From assembly GCA_964344175.1 (NCBI GenBank), contig CAYFMI010000135.1, positions 1 through 5,292 on the forward strand: a DNA stretch of 5,292 bases, given 5' to 3'. The notes under the pieces are model-generated. The model worked only from the letters and a program-made list of their open reading frames with translations. It searched no databases and had not been told where the DNA came from. Below, in pieces: positions 1 through 5,292 of this stretch. Position numbers and translations under genes: made by a program. The stretch comes from NIOZ-UU35 sp964344175. Its GTDB lineage: Bacteria > Chloroflexota > Anaerolineae > Anaerolineales > UBA11858. Each line of letters begins with the position of its first letter. Positions within the stretch are counted from its first letter, which is position 1.

Positions 1-1
1 C

Positions 2-1129
2 TCGATGGGGCCGCACCTTGACCCATTTATAGGGAGTTATAAACCCTTGATTGATAATCTTCTCAAAATGGGTTATGAACTTAACGCTACGCTTTTTCCT
101 GTCACATACGACTGGCGGCAATCCAATGTGAATTCGGCGGCTTTCTTACGGCAGGTGTTGGTAAATAACGTGGGCGCGGATGGGGCGCCCATTGGAGGAT
201 TACCCGGCTACGTGAATCCGGATGGCAAAGCCGATGTGGTTGTGCACAGCATGGGCGGCATGGTCTTGCGCGCGTATATCCAGGGGTTGTCTAGCTGGGG
301 GGATCCGCAAGTTGCAGGCACATTATCCTATCAAGATAACGTCAACAAGGCTGTCTTTATTGCCTCCCCCCACCATGGCTTTCCCTTCAATTACGCCACC
401 TGGGAAGGGCTGACCTGGAAAGATTATCTTGATGAGGAAGCTGCCGGAATTAGCGGCGGTGTCCTTCTAAAAGAACTCATGGATAGAGTTTTGTGGGATC
501 TATTGATTCTCAAGCGTTATCAGCCGCTGGTTTTCTCAGAGCCTTGTTCGGTGGTTGATTTAGCCGAACTGCCTTTGTGCCCGCATCCAGTCCTGTACAC
601 CTATTCCCACGCCGATCCATTCGACCCGGATCATCCCGGCATTGGCTCTTTGCGGGAAATGCTGCCGGACAATGCCTTATCTCCCTACCTGAATCCTGGA
701 ACAGGTTTAGGGCGTGAACCCAATTATTTGCTGGAAACGTTGGGTTTGAACGATTCAGCCTGTACGGAAGCCCTCAAGTTGTTAGGTCAGAACCCCAATG
801 CTTATGATGGCCTGTATTTCCTTTACGCCGATGAGCAGAACACGGTCGTCGAATTTCCCACGGTGGACTCTGGCGGAGATTCGTGGTGCACTCTTTTCCA
901 GTGCTACTATCAAGACTGGCCTTATGGCGAGATCAGCACTGAGGGTGTGGAAGACCCGGTTGGAGACAATCTGATCCCGGCATTCAGTGCGAAGTTCGAA
1001 GGATTGTCAGGATTGCCCGACGTCCCGAATCAAAGGGTGCGAATTGGAGATAGTGTAGACCCCGGTCACGTTTTGATCAGCGGCGATGAACAAACGCAAC
1101 AAGTCGTTGGCGCAATTCTGAGCGGCCTC
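2..1129 (+). other. LCAT-like alpha/beta-hydrolase domain with Ser82-Asp321-His355
   Basis: This is the catalytic part of the long gene. The nucleophile motif reads V-H-S-M-G-G, so the usual first Gly of GxSxG is Val; bacterial LCAT-like proteins often have Ala there, so the variant is mild. The Asp in GDNLIP corresponds to the GDxTV acid of LCAT enzymes. The His in GHVLISGD is followed by QTQQVVGAIL, matching the family pattern in which the catalytic His precedes a final helix. SPHHG (121-125), after the strand KAVFIA, matches the conserved position downstream of the nucleophile. Lipase, phospholipase and acyltransferase activities all occur in this fold and the sequence does not separate them. 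Confidence 0.8.
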
Positions 1130-4100
1130 CAATTGCCATCTGATGCGCGCACCAATCCGCTACTATTTAGCAGCCCGTATCAACCGCCCATCATTGGAGT
1201 CAATTACGTAGATGTACTCCTGGCCTTTCTGGTCAACTCGCCGGTGGATATTCTGGTCACCGACCCGTCGGGACGGCGCGTTGGCTATGACCCCGCCAGC
1301 GGCCAGATCGTCCTCGAAATTCCTGGGGCTTATTATACCGGCAACGCGCAAAACGAAGAGTTCATCCTGCTGCCGGGCGATGCGGTTGGAGACTATGAAG
1401 TCACATTGACCTCGACGGGAAGCGGAGATTATAAAATGAGCGCCGTCCGGGTTTCCACCGGGGACGCGGAACTCATTAATGTCGTTGGGGGTGCTGCCCC
1501 GCCGGTGGGCAGTATTGTTACCCACACGGTTTCCTACACACCAGAAACAAACCTGCTCTTCGGCGATGATATGGAAAACGGCCCCGGCAATTGGACGGCG
1601 ACCGGGGGGTGGGGATTGAATACGGGCGATGCCCATAGCCCCATCACCGCCTGGGACAGCGACGGGGTTGGCGCGCAGCCGGTGGGAAGCGAATCTATTC
1701 TTGCGCTAATACCATCTTTTGACTTAACAACCTCCCGCCAGGCACGGCTGACGTTTTGGACAACCACCACACTGTCCGAAGATGCCACAGCGACCGTCGA
1801 AGTCTCCCTGGATGGCGGCGCAACCTGGCAACCCCATCGCCAATTGCCCGTTGGCGCGCTCCCCTGGCAGTCCATAACCCTTGACCTGACGCCTTATACC
1901 GGTTCGGAATATGGGCCGCTTTCTCTGCGCTTCCGTCTGATTACGGGAGATACAACCGATAGATGGCTGCTGGATGATATAGCCGTAGAAACAATGGCCC
2001 CCGACTTGGTATTTACTGTGCCCTTCGAGGACGATTTCGAAGGCTGGCGGCGTTGGGATGCGGCCGGCGGTTTTGCCCGCACAAATCTGGATTTTCACTC
2101 CGAGCAAATCGCCTGGCACGCTAACACAGACGGGGCCGCCCTCACCCTGGCAGGGGAAATAGACCTGACGAACGAAACCGCGCCCACAGAACTGCGTTTC
2201 TGGCACAATATGGCCGCTGACGGGCAAGGGATCGTAGAAGCATCCACCGATAATGGGGAAACCTGGGCTGAGATTGGGCAGGTGGCAGCCACAGGGGGCG
2301 GCTGGCAGCCGGTCACAATCTCTTTGGCCGATTTCAGCGGGAAAATGCTGCGTTTGCGCTTCCGGGCGGCAGCCGCAACACCCGCAGCGTTTTCATCCCG
2401 GCCGGAAACGTTCCCGCTGGCTGCATGGGCGCTTGTATTCGTCTTCCCATTCAGTTTGATCTTCGCAACTACCACCCATAATGAGCGCAAATCTCGTTTC
2501 AGCCTCAAAAAAGGCCTCATCATTTTGCTGTTATTTTCATGCTCTGGTTATTATTGGATCCGTTTTGTCTACCCAAGCACCCCGCCAGGGCAAAACCATC
2601 TGGACAGCGTCAATGGTACTGCCGAATTGCTCTTCGGCGCGGAGTTTGGGGCTATGGGAATAACGCTCTCTCCTGATGGCCGCTGGCTGGCATCAAATTT
2701 ACATTCTGAAGAACAGGGCAAGGATATGTTGGTGGACTTCGCGACGAACGAATATTACCTGATCGACAAGAACTATTTTGCTACCCCGCTCTGGCTGGAT
2801 GACCATCATGTGACCTCGTCCTACTATCCTTTCTCTATTATCCAAGTGCCTGATCTGGCAGGGTGGGAACTGGAGCGATTGGATGAAACGCCTGAAAATC
2901 TGGAACTTCTGAAAGAAGCAGAGAATTTGTTTTTCCTGGACAATGTTTCCCCGGTATTTCTGGTTTCTGCCGACCCGCGTTTGCCGTACTGGATGGCATT
3001 GAATATGAGTACGCTTGTGGACGATATAGCAACAAAACTCCCGGGCTTTCAATTGACCATTCTCAGCAACAGCCGCTCGAATATCGTGGACAAAGGCGAA
3101 CGCGGCTATTCCCCCGATGGACGCTATTATATGCAGAAGATCGGCGTGCCCGAATCCCGCACCAACCGAACGCTGAACCTGTATTGGCAATACCCCACCA
3201 TGTTCGACGCGGCAACCGAACAAGAAGTGGCCCACGCCTACAAATGGCGCTGGTACACAAGCTATTGCGGCTGGGTTCCGGATTCGAGCGGCGCGCTTCT
3301 TGAAGTCCAACCCCGCGGGGAATATCTCGACAGTTCCAAGAACAGACATCCCATCTATAAACTGCTGGTTCCGGGGGCCACGCCCGGCCCGCCGCTGCGC
3401 TGGGCACCCCTGCCCCCATCTTCAAATCTCGAAGGGATTGATCCGCCGAACTCATACGAGCCAAGCTCTCAGGTATCCGCGATTCATCCTATCGTTGTTC
3501 AGTCGCAAGGAGCTATCGAGTGGTATATTGACGATGTAAGCGTCTCCATAGTTGCACAACCAACCCCCACGCCTACCAATACCCCAACCCTGACGCCTAC
3601 GCCCACGATGACCAATACGCCTATACTGACACCGACACCTACACCCACCAACACACCAACACCGACATATACATTGACGTTCACGCCCACTCCGACGGCA
3701 ACACTTGCGGATACCCCCTCACAAGACATCGGTGATTACGTCATCCTGGCAAACCAACGCGTAGAAATCGGCGCCGGGGTGTCTGTGAACAGCGGCGATA
3801 TCGGCGTCAACGACGGGCCAGATGGCCCGGGTTCGGTCGAGATCCAGATCAACGCAGCAGCCCGCTTGAAAACACAAACCGATCTCGCCGCCGACAGTAT
3901 CCAGGTTGGCGCCCAGGCCAGAGTCAGGGGAGACCTGTACTATAATGACCTGGAGACGCACCCCAACGCCGACCTGCGCGGCGAATTGTACACCCCCGTA
4001 AACTTGCCGGTGTTGGAGATGCCCTCGCTGCCAACCTTTGAAGCAGCGCCCGGCGCGCCCGATGTGCTGGTACTGCCGCGTGAGCGTATGGAACTACCCC

Positions 4101-4498
4101 CGGGAGACTACCAGAACGTGATCGTGCAGGCGCGCGGTACGCTGCGCTTGACCGGCGGCGTCTACGAGTTCCGGCGATTGTGGGTCGGCGCCAATGCACG
4201 GGTGAAATGCCTGTCGCCATGCGAGATCCGGGTGGAGCAGCAGGTCTGGTTGAACTCACAGGCGCGGCTGCTGCCCGGGTTTGGCCTGAACCCTACAAAC
4301 GTTGTCCTCTACATCGCCAAAGACGGGGGTTATGGCCTGTTGGCGCTCTCGGAGAGCCGCATCTCGGCGAACGTCCTGGCTCCCCATGCGCGGCTCTGGC
4401 TTGGCGCAAACGGGCGTTACAAAGGCGCTTTCATCGGCAAGATCGTAGATGTAATGCCGGACGCGCGGCTATGGCTAAATAGCGCCTTCGGGCCGTGA
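2..4498 (+). CDS. Partial multidomain LCAT-like lipase/acyltransferase with MAM-like domains, internal membrane/propeller insert and solenoid C-terminus
   Basis: Residues are numbered from the ATG at nt 5. That ATG is probably internal: the frame is open to the window edge, no ribosome binding site is visible, and the N-terminal strands and oxyanion region of the hydrolase fold are missing. Residues 1-375 resemble LCAT-family (PF02450) serine hydrolases, which cleave or transfer acyl groups of lipids. Visible landmarks are YDWRQS (35-40), the nucleophile elbow VHSMGG with Ser82, GDNLIP with Asp321, and GHVLISGD with His355; their order and spacing fit the LCAT triad. Residues 385-512 look like a beta-sandwich of the pre-peptidase C-terminal style. 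Residues 517-662 are a MAM-like/immune-inhibitor-A-like domain (SLDGGATW; ending WLLDDIAVE). A second such domain is split into 670-790 and 1165-1183 (STDNGETW; WYIDDVSV). Residues 791-1164 form an insert, 1185-1238 a Thr/Pro linker, and 1240-1497 a solenoid-like domain. A secreted or surface location is inferred. Substrate is unknown. The domain calls rest on motif recognition, not on a profile search. Confidence 0.8.
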   Translation, partial: SMGPHLDPFIGSYKPLIDNLLKMGYELNATLFPVTYDWRQSNVNSAAFLRQVLVNNVGADGAPIGGLPGYVNPDGKADVVVHSMGGMVLRAYIQGLSSWGDPQVAGTLSYQDNVNKAVFIASPHHGFPFNYATWEGLTWKDYLDEEAAGISGGVLLKELMDRVLWDLLILKRYQPLVFSEPCSVVDLAELPLCPHPVLYTYSHADPFDPDHPGIGSLREMLPDNALSPYLNPGTGLGREPNYLLETLGLNDSACTEALKLLGQNPNAYDGLYFLYADEQNTVVEFPTVDSGGDSWCTLFQCYYQDWPYGEISTEGVEDPVGDNLIPAFSAKFEGLSGLPDVPNQRVRIGDSVDPGHVLISGDEQTQQVVGAILSGLQLPSDARTNPLLFSSPYQPPIIGVNYVDVLLAFLVNSPVDILVTDPSGRRVGYDPASGQIVLEIPGAYYTGNAQNEEFILLPGDAVGDYEVTLTSTGSGDYKMSAVRVSTGDAELINVVGGAAPPVGSIVTHTVSYTPETNLLFGDDMENGPGNWTATGGWGLNTGDAHSPITAWDSDGVGAQPVGSESILALIPSFDLTTSRQARLTFWTTTTLSEDATATVEVSLDGGATWQPHRQLPVGALPWQSITLDLTPYTGSEYGPLSLRFRLITGDTTDRWLLDDIAVETMAPDLVFTVPFEDDFEGWRRWDAAGGFARTNLDFHSEQIAWHANTDGAALTLAGEIDLTNETAPTELRFWHNMAADGQGIVEASTDNGETWAEIGQVAATGGGWQPVTISLADFSGKMLRLRFRAAAATPAAFSSRPETFPLAAWALVFVFPFSLIFATTTHNERKSRFSLKKGLIILLLFSCSGYYWIRFVYPSTPPGQNHLDSVNGTAELLFGAEFGAMGITLSPDGRWLASNLHSEEQGKDMLVDFATNEYYLIDKNYFATPLWLDDHHVTSSYYPFSIIQVPDLAGWELERLDETPENLELLKEAENLFFLDNVSPVFLVSADPRLPYWMALNMSTLVDDIATKLPGFQLTILSNSRSNIVDKGERGYSPDGRYYMQKIGVPESRTNRTLNLYWQYPTMFDAATEQEVAHAYKWRWYTSYCGWVPDSSGALLEVQPRGEYLDSSKNRHPIYKLLVPGATPGPPLRWAPLPPSSNLEGIDPPNSYEPSSQVSAIHPIVVQSQGAIEWYIDDVSVSIVAQPTPTPTNTPTLTPTPTMTNTPILTPTPTPTNTPTPTYTLTFTPTPTATLADTPSQDIGDYVILANQRVEIGAGVSVNSGDIGVNDGPDGPGSVEIQINAAARLKTQTDLAADSIQVGAQARVRGDLYYNDLETHPNADLRGELYTPVNLPVLEMPSLPTFEAAPGAPDVLVLPRERMELPPGDYQNVIVQARGTLRLTGGVYEFRRLWVGANARVKCLSPCEIRVEQQVWLNSQARLLPGFGLNPTNVVLYIAKDGGYGLLALSESRISANVLAPHARLWLGANGRYKGAFIGKIVDVMPDARLWLNSAFGP
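1553..1990 (+). other. First MAM-like / immune-inhibitor-A-like beta-sandwich domain
   Basis: Residues 517-662 of the long protein. The segment starts DDMENGPGNWTATGGWGL, has a strand ARLTFWTTTTL, then VEVSLDGGATWQPH, then SLRFRLITGDTTDRWLLDDIAVE. The pattern 'FW....VEvS.DgG.tW ... LRFRl....gWyiDDI.v' is typical of MAM-like accessory domains found after catalytic domains of secreted bacterial hydrolases and peptidases. Its role is presumably binding or folding support. It is the intact counterpart of the split domain that follows, which makes it the template for locating the insert boundaries. Confidence 0.7.
2012..3553 (+). other. Second MAM-like domain, split by an internal insert
   Basis: The N-terminal part (residues 670-790, to nt 2374) runs FEDDFEGWRRWD, LRFWHNMAADGQ, VEASTDNGETW and MLRLRFRAAA, parallel to the first domain up to its LRFRL strand. 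The expected closing strand, WxxDDIxV in the first copy, appears only about 375 residues later as EWYIDDVSV (residues 1172-1180, from about nt 3497). Both halves are in the same reading frame. Whether such a domain folds with a membrane-plus-propeller insertion in its last loop is unknown. If translated as one chain, this would be a nested-domain architecture. Confidence 0.65.
2375..3496 (+). other. In-frame insert: two hydrophobic segments plus TolB/PD40-like propeller-type region
   Basis: Residues 791-1164. Hydrophobic segment one is about 803-820 (core AAWALVFVFPFSLIF). A basic loop follows (NERKSRFSLKK), then hydrophobic segment two at about 837-852 (GLIILLLFSCSGYYW). The basic-then-hydrophobic pattern looks like the N-terminal anchor of a separate membrane-attached protein. 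After it come LSPDGRWLASN (888-898), YSPDGRYYMQ (1035-1043) and WVPDSSGALLEV (1090-1101), which resemble the SPDG signatures of TolB/WD40-like (PD40) beta-propeller blades. No internal Met start with a ribosome binding site is visible ahead of the anchor in this frame. I infer a formerly separate gene now fused inside the host gene, or an assembly or recombination chimera. Boundaries are uncertain by perhaps 15 residues. Confidence 0.6.
3557..3718 (+). repeat. Thr/Pro-rich linker, degenerate TPTPTN repeats
   Basis: Residues 1185-1238 are almost entirely Pro and Thr with occasional Asn, Leu and Ile (PTPTPTNTPTLTPTPT and onward). At DNA level the units are degenerate, with mixed acc/acg/aca and ccc/cct/cca codons, so this is a protein-level repeat and not an exact tandem DNA array. 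Such linkers are typical of extracellular proteins in Chloroflexota and of modular hydrolases, where they separate a catalytic or adhesive module from a terminal domain and may be O-glycosylated. Antisense frames here give a meaningless Val-Gly repeat. Confidence 0.9.
3722..4495 (+). other. C-terminal repeat-rich beta-solenoid-like domain
   Basis: Residues 1240-1497. Short hydrophobic strands recur with a small set of turn motifs: IQVGAQARVRGDLYY, LWVGANARVKC, VWLNSQARLL, LWLGANGRYKGAFIGK and ARLWLNSAFG. This [VL]W-[LV]-x-[AS]-x-A-R periodicity, with a GAFIGK-type strand near the end, suggests a right-handed beta-helix similar in style to bactofilin-like or DUF7305-type domains. The exact family is not certain. 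Two close Cys (1402, 1406) could form a disulfide, consistent with an extracellular location. The coding DNA is much richer in GC than the gene behind it (43 G/C of 60 in nt 4021-4080). Part of it recurs at the right edge of the window. Confidence 0.6.
4143..4215 (+). repeat. First copy of a duplicated solenoid-coding segment
   Basis: This stretch inside the long gene encodes RLTGGVYEFRRLW and on to KCLS. It matches the last 74 bases of the window (5219-5292) in direct orientation, with ten substitutions and one single-base gap by eye. Homology stops abruptly on the left, since the bases before 4143 do not resemble those before 5219. On the right it runs to the window edge, so the full repeat length is unknown. 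Confidence 0.85.
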
Positions 4499-4507
4499 GG
4501 TTTTGGC

Positions 4508-4514
4508 AAGGAGG
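4508..4514 (+). promoter_or_regulatory. Ribosome binding site for the membrane-protein gene
   Basis: AAGGAGG is a near-perfect Shine-Dalgarno sequence, four bases before the ATG at 4519. It decides the start: the in-frame GTG at 4495, which overlaps the previous stop as GTGA, has no such site, and the next ATG at 4531 is 16 bases away. The site begins ten bases after the stop of the upstream gene and no promoter-like sequence lies between, so translation from a shared mRNA is likely. Confidence 0.85.
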
Positions 4515-4518
4515 TCTG

Positions 4519-5217
4519 ATGGACACAACAATGAAACAACGATTGCGCGGCGCTCTGATTGGGGCTTTGGGATTCGGGGGGGGGGTATTGAGCGGTATTG
4601 GTGTAGGTCTGATTGTCTGGAGTAATTTGATTGTCTGGTTGGATAGGATGATAACGATTCAGATACCAAGCATGATATGGGAGATTGGGGGAGATACGGT
4701 TCCTTATCTTGTCAGCATAGCCTTAGGAGGTGGTCTCGGCGGAGCAATCGGCGGCTTTGCGTTGAGTGCTTCCAGACAATCTACCAGATGGTTACGTTAC
4801 ATCTGGGTTGGTGCGCTTAGTTTTGCAGTTAGTTCTGTATTGGTAGGATACCCATCATATGATATCCTTTATTTAGTTGGTTTTTATGGCGGCAGCGAAC
4901 ACGGAGCTTTATATCTTTTTGGAGTGCCCATTGGCGCGGTGATGGGAATTTTGAGCAGTCTCCTGCTGGGATTGATGACAGTTGGTCGAAAGAAGATCGG
5001 TTCGTTGGTTTTTTATAGCAGCTTAGGTTTCGGAATAGGAGGTTATTTCGGGGGAGCGACATATTTCTTGAGTGACATCTTATTGGATTTTGATCTTTCT
5101 ACTCTGTCTATTATGGAAAATTTATTAGCGCTAGGAAGGCTCTTCATATTCGGCGCGATCGGCGGGGCTGCGCTAGGGGCGTTTTACAGTTCGTTGCCTG
5201 GCGATGAAAGTGAATGA
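4519..5217 (+). CDS. Gly-rich polytopic membrane protein of unknown function
   Basis: The protein has 232 residues from the ATG with the strong ribosome binding site. I do not recognise a family. It begins MDTTMKQRLRGALIG, a short basic N-terminus leading straight into hydrophobic sequence. Probable membrane segments are about 11-40, 63-84, 94-112, 130-156, 160-185 and 204-226, so five or six in total, rich in small-residue packing motifs (GGGLGGAIGGF at 70-80; GIGGYFGGA at 172-180; GAIGGAALGA at 212-221). Short polar loops hold the charges (SASRQSTRWLR, VGRKKIG), and the C-terminus is acidic (PGDESE). No catalytic, nucleotide-binding or transporter signature is visible. The gene starts 20 bases after the upstream stop and is probably in the same operon. 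Its DNA is AT-richer than the preceding domain (23 G/C of 60 in nt 5041-5100), hinting at a different origin. A run of ten G lies in codons 20-23. Confidence 0.85.
   Translation: MDTTMKQRLRGALIGALGFGGGVLSGIGVGLIVWSNLIVWLDRMITIQIPSMIWEIGGDTVPYLVSIALGGGLGGAIGGFALSASRQSTRWLRYIWVGALSFAVSSVLVGYPSYDILYLVGFYGGSEHGALYLFGVPIGAVMGILSSLLLGLMTVGRKKIGSLVFYSSLGFGIGGYFGGATYFLSDILLDFDLSTLSIMENLLALGRLFIFGAIGGAALGAFYSSLPGDESE
4576..4585 (+). repeat. G10 homopolymer within the start of the membrane-protein gene
   Basis: Ten consecutive G encode Gly20-Gly22 and the first base of Val23. Loss of one G would bring TGA at 4589-4591 into frame; gain of one G would bring TAA at 4623-4625 into frame. Either change would cut the protein to about 24-35 residues. 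Long G tracts near the 5' end of surface or membrane genes are a classic slipped-strand phase-variation arrangement, but they are also common error sites in sequencing. The run itself is certain; its function is inference. Confidence 0.9.
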
Positions 5218-5218
5218 A

Positions 5219-5292
5219 TGCGGTTGACCGCGCGGCGTCTACGAGTTCCGGCGATTGTGGATCGGAGCCGACGGGCAGGTGAAGTGTCTGTC
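5219..5292 (+). pseudogene. Frameshifted, truncated second copy of the solenoid domain, cut by the window edge
   Basis: In the frame matching the first copy this reads GVYEFRRLW, then IGADGQ, then VKCLS, against GVYEFRRLW, VGANAR, VKCLS in the long gene. An extra base near 5231 breaks the frame, so upstream of it the same frame hits TGA at 5225-5227. The ATG at 5218, immediately after the membrane-protein stop, is in the frame that would continue into the homologous domain only if the extra base were absent; as written it reads a different, open frame to the window end. Most differences downstream of the gap are synonymous or conservative (Val/Ile, Asn/Asp, Lys codon change), so this copy probably evolved as coding sequence. 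It could be a decayed gene, the start of a short paralogue with a base-call error, or a recombination scar. Confidence 0.65.

Noticed and set aside
2699..3349. Antisense open frame of 216 codons opposite the propeller-type insert
   Set aside because: Its translation shows no domain or motif, while the + strand carries repeated SPDG signatures and continuous frame; treated as a shadow.
2392..3489. The 7-mer TTCATCC at 2392-2398 and 3483-3489 as a target-site duplication around the insert
   Set aside because: A shared 7-mer between two windows of about 100 bases is expected by chance about half the time, and recombining the two copies would not preserve the reading frame. No terminal inverted repeats were seen.
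3499..3729. Antisense Val/Gly-repeat open frame
   Set aside because: It is the complement of the Thr/Pro linker codons and has low complexity; the + strand frame is clearly the coding one.
3814..3829. Perfect inverted repeat CGGGCC-AGAT-GGCCCG as a terminator or operator
   Set aside because: It lies inside the solenoid-coding frame, has no T run after it, and is explained by the codons for DGPDGPG.
4495..4518. GTG at 4495 as the start of the membrane-protein gene
   Set aside because: It has no ribosome binding site, and the strong AAGGAGG at 4508-4514 points to the ATG at 4519.
4143..5292. Diversity-generating retroelement template/variable repeat pair
   Set aside because: The two copies differ at C, G, T and A positions with no adenine bias, and include a one-base gap; no reverse transcriptase is present in the window.

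Overview
The window looks like part of a Chloroflexota (Anaerolineae-type) genome or metagenomic contig. This is inferred from style, not from a marker gene: a long secreted-type multidomain protein with a Thr/Pro linker of the TPTPTNTPTPT kind, a bacterial LCAT-like lipase domain followed by MAM-like beta-sandwich domains, and a small-residue-rich membrane protein behind it. There is no rRNA, tRNA, CRISPR array, transposase or recognisable promoter. Both genes lie on the + strand.

Region 1 (2-4498) is one uninterrupted reading frame of about 1,497 codons, open at the left edge, so its true start and any signal peptide lie outside the window. Reading along it: (a) an LCAT/PF02450-type alpha/beta-hydrolase domain with a plausible complete Ser-Asp-His triad; (b) a small beta-sandwich segment; (c) a first MAM-like/immune-inhibitor-A-like beta-sandwich; (d) a second one that is split; (e) between its two halves, about 1.1 kb encoding two hydrophobic segments and a TolB/PD40-like propeller-type stretch; (f) a Thr/Pro-rich linker; (g) a C-terminal repeat-rich beta-solenoid-like domain. 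The split domain with an in-frame membrane-plus-propeller insert is the oddest protein-level feature.

Region 2 (4519-5217) encodes a 232-residue Gly-rich polytopic membrane protein of no family I recognise. Its ribosome binding site lies just after the stop codon of gene 1, so the two are probably co-transcribed. Near its 5' end it carries a run of ten G, and one base gained or lost there would stop translation within a few codons to a dozen or so codons. This resembles a phase-variation switch or an assembly-error hotspot.

Region 3 (5218-5292) is a diverged copy of part of the gene 1 C-terminal domain. It begins directly after the stop of gene 2, carries a one-base insertion relative to the first copy, and runs off the window. 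The membrane-protein gene is therefore flanked by two copies of the same domain-coding sequence, which suggests a mosaic locus built by duplication and insertion. Base composition also changes sharply between the GC-rich solenoid-coding part and the AT-richer membrane-protein gene.

What the genes do together is not evident. The most economical reading is a cell-surface or secreted lipase/acyltransferase-like enzyme with adhesion-type accessory domains, plus a downstream membrane protein of unknown role.
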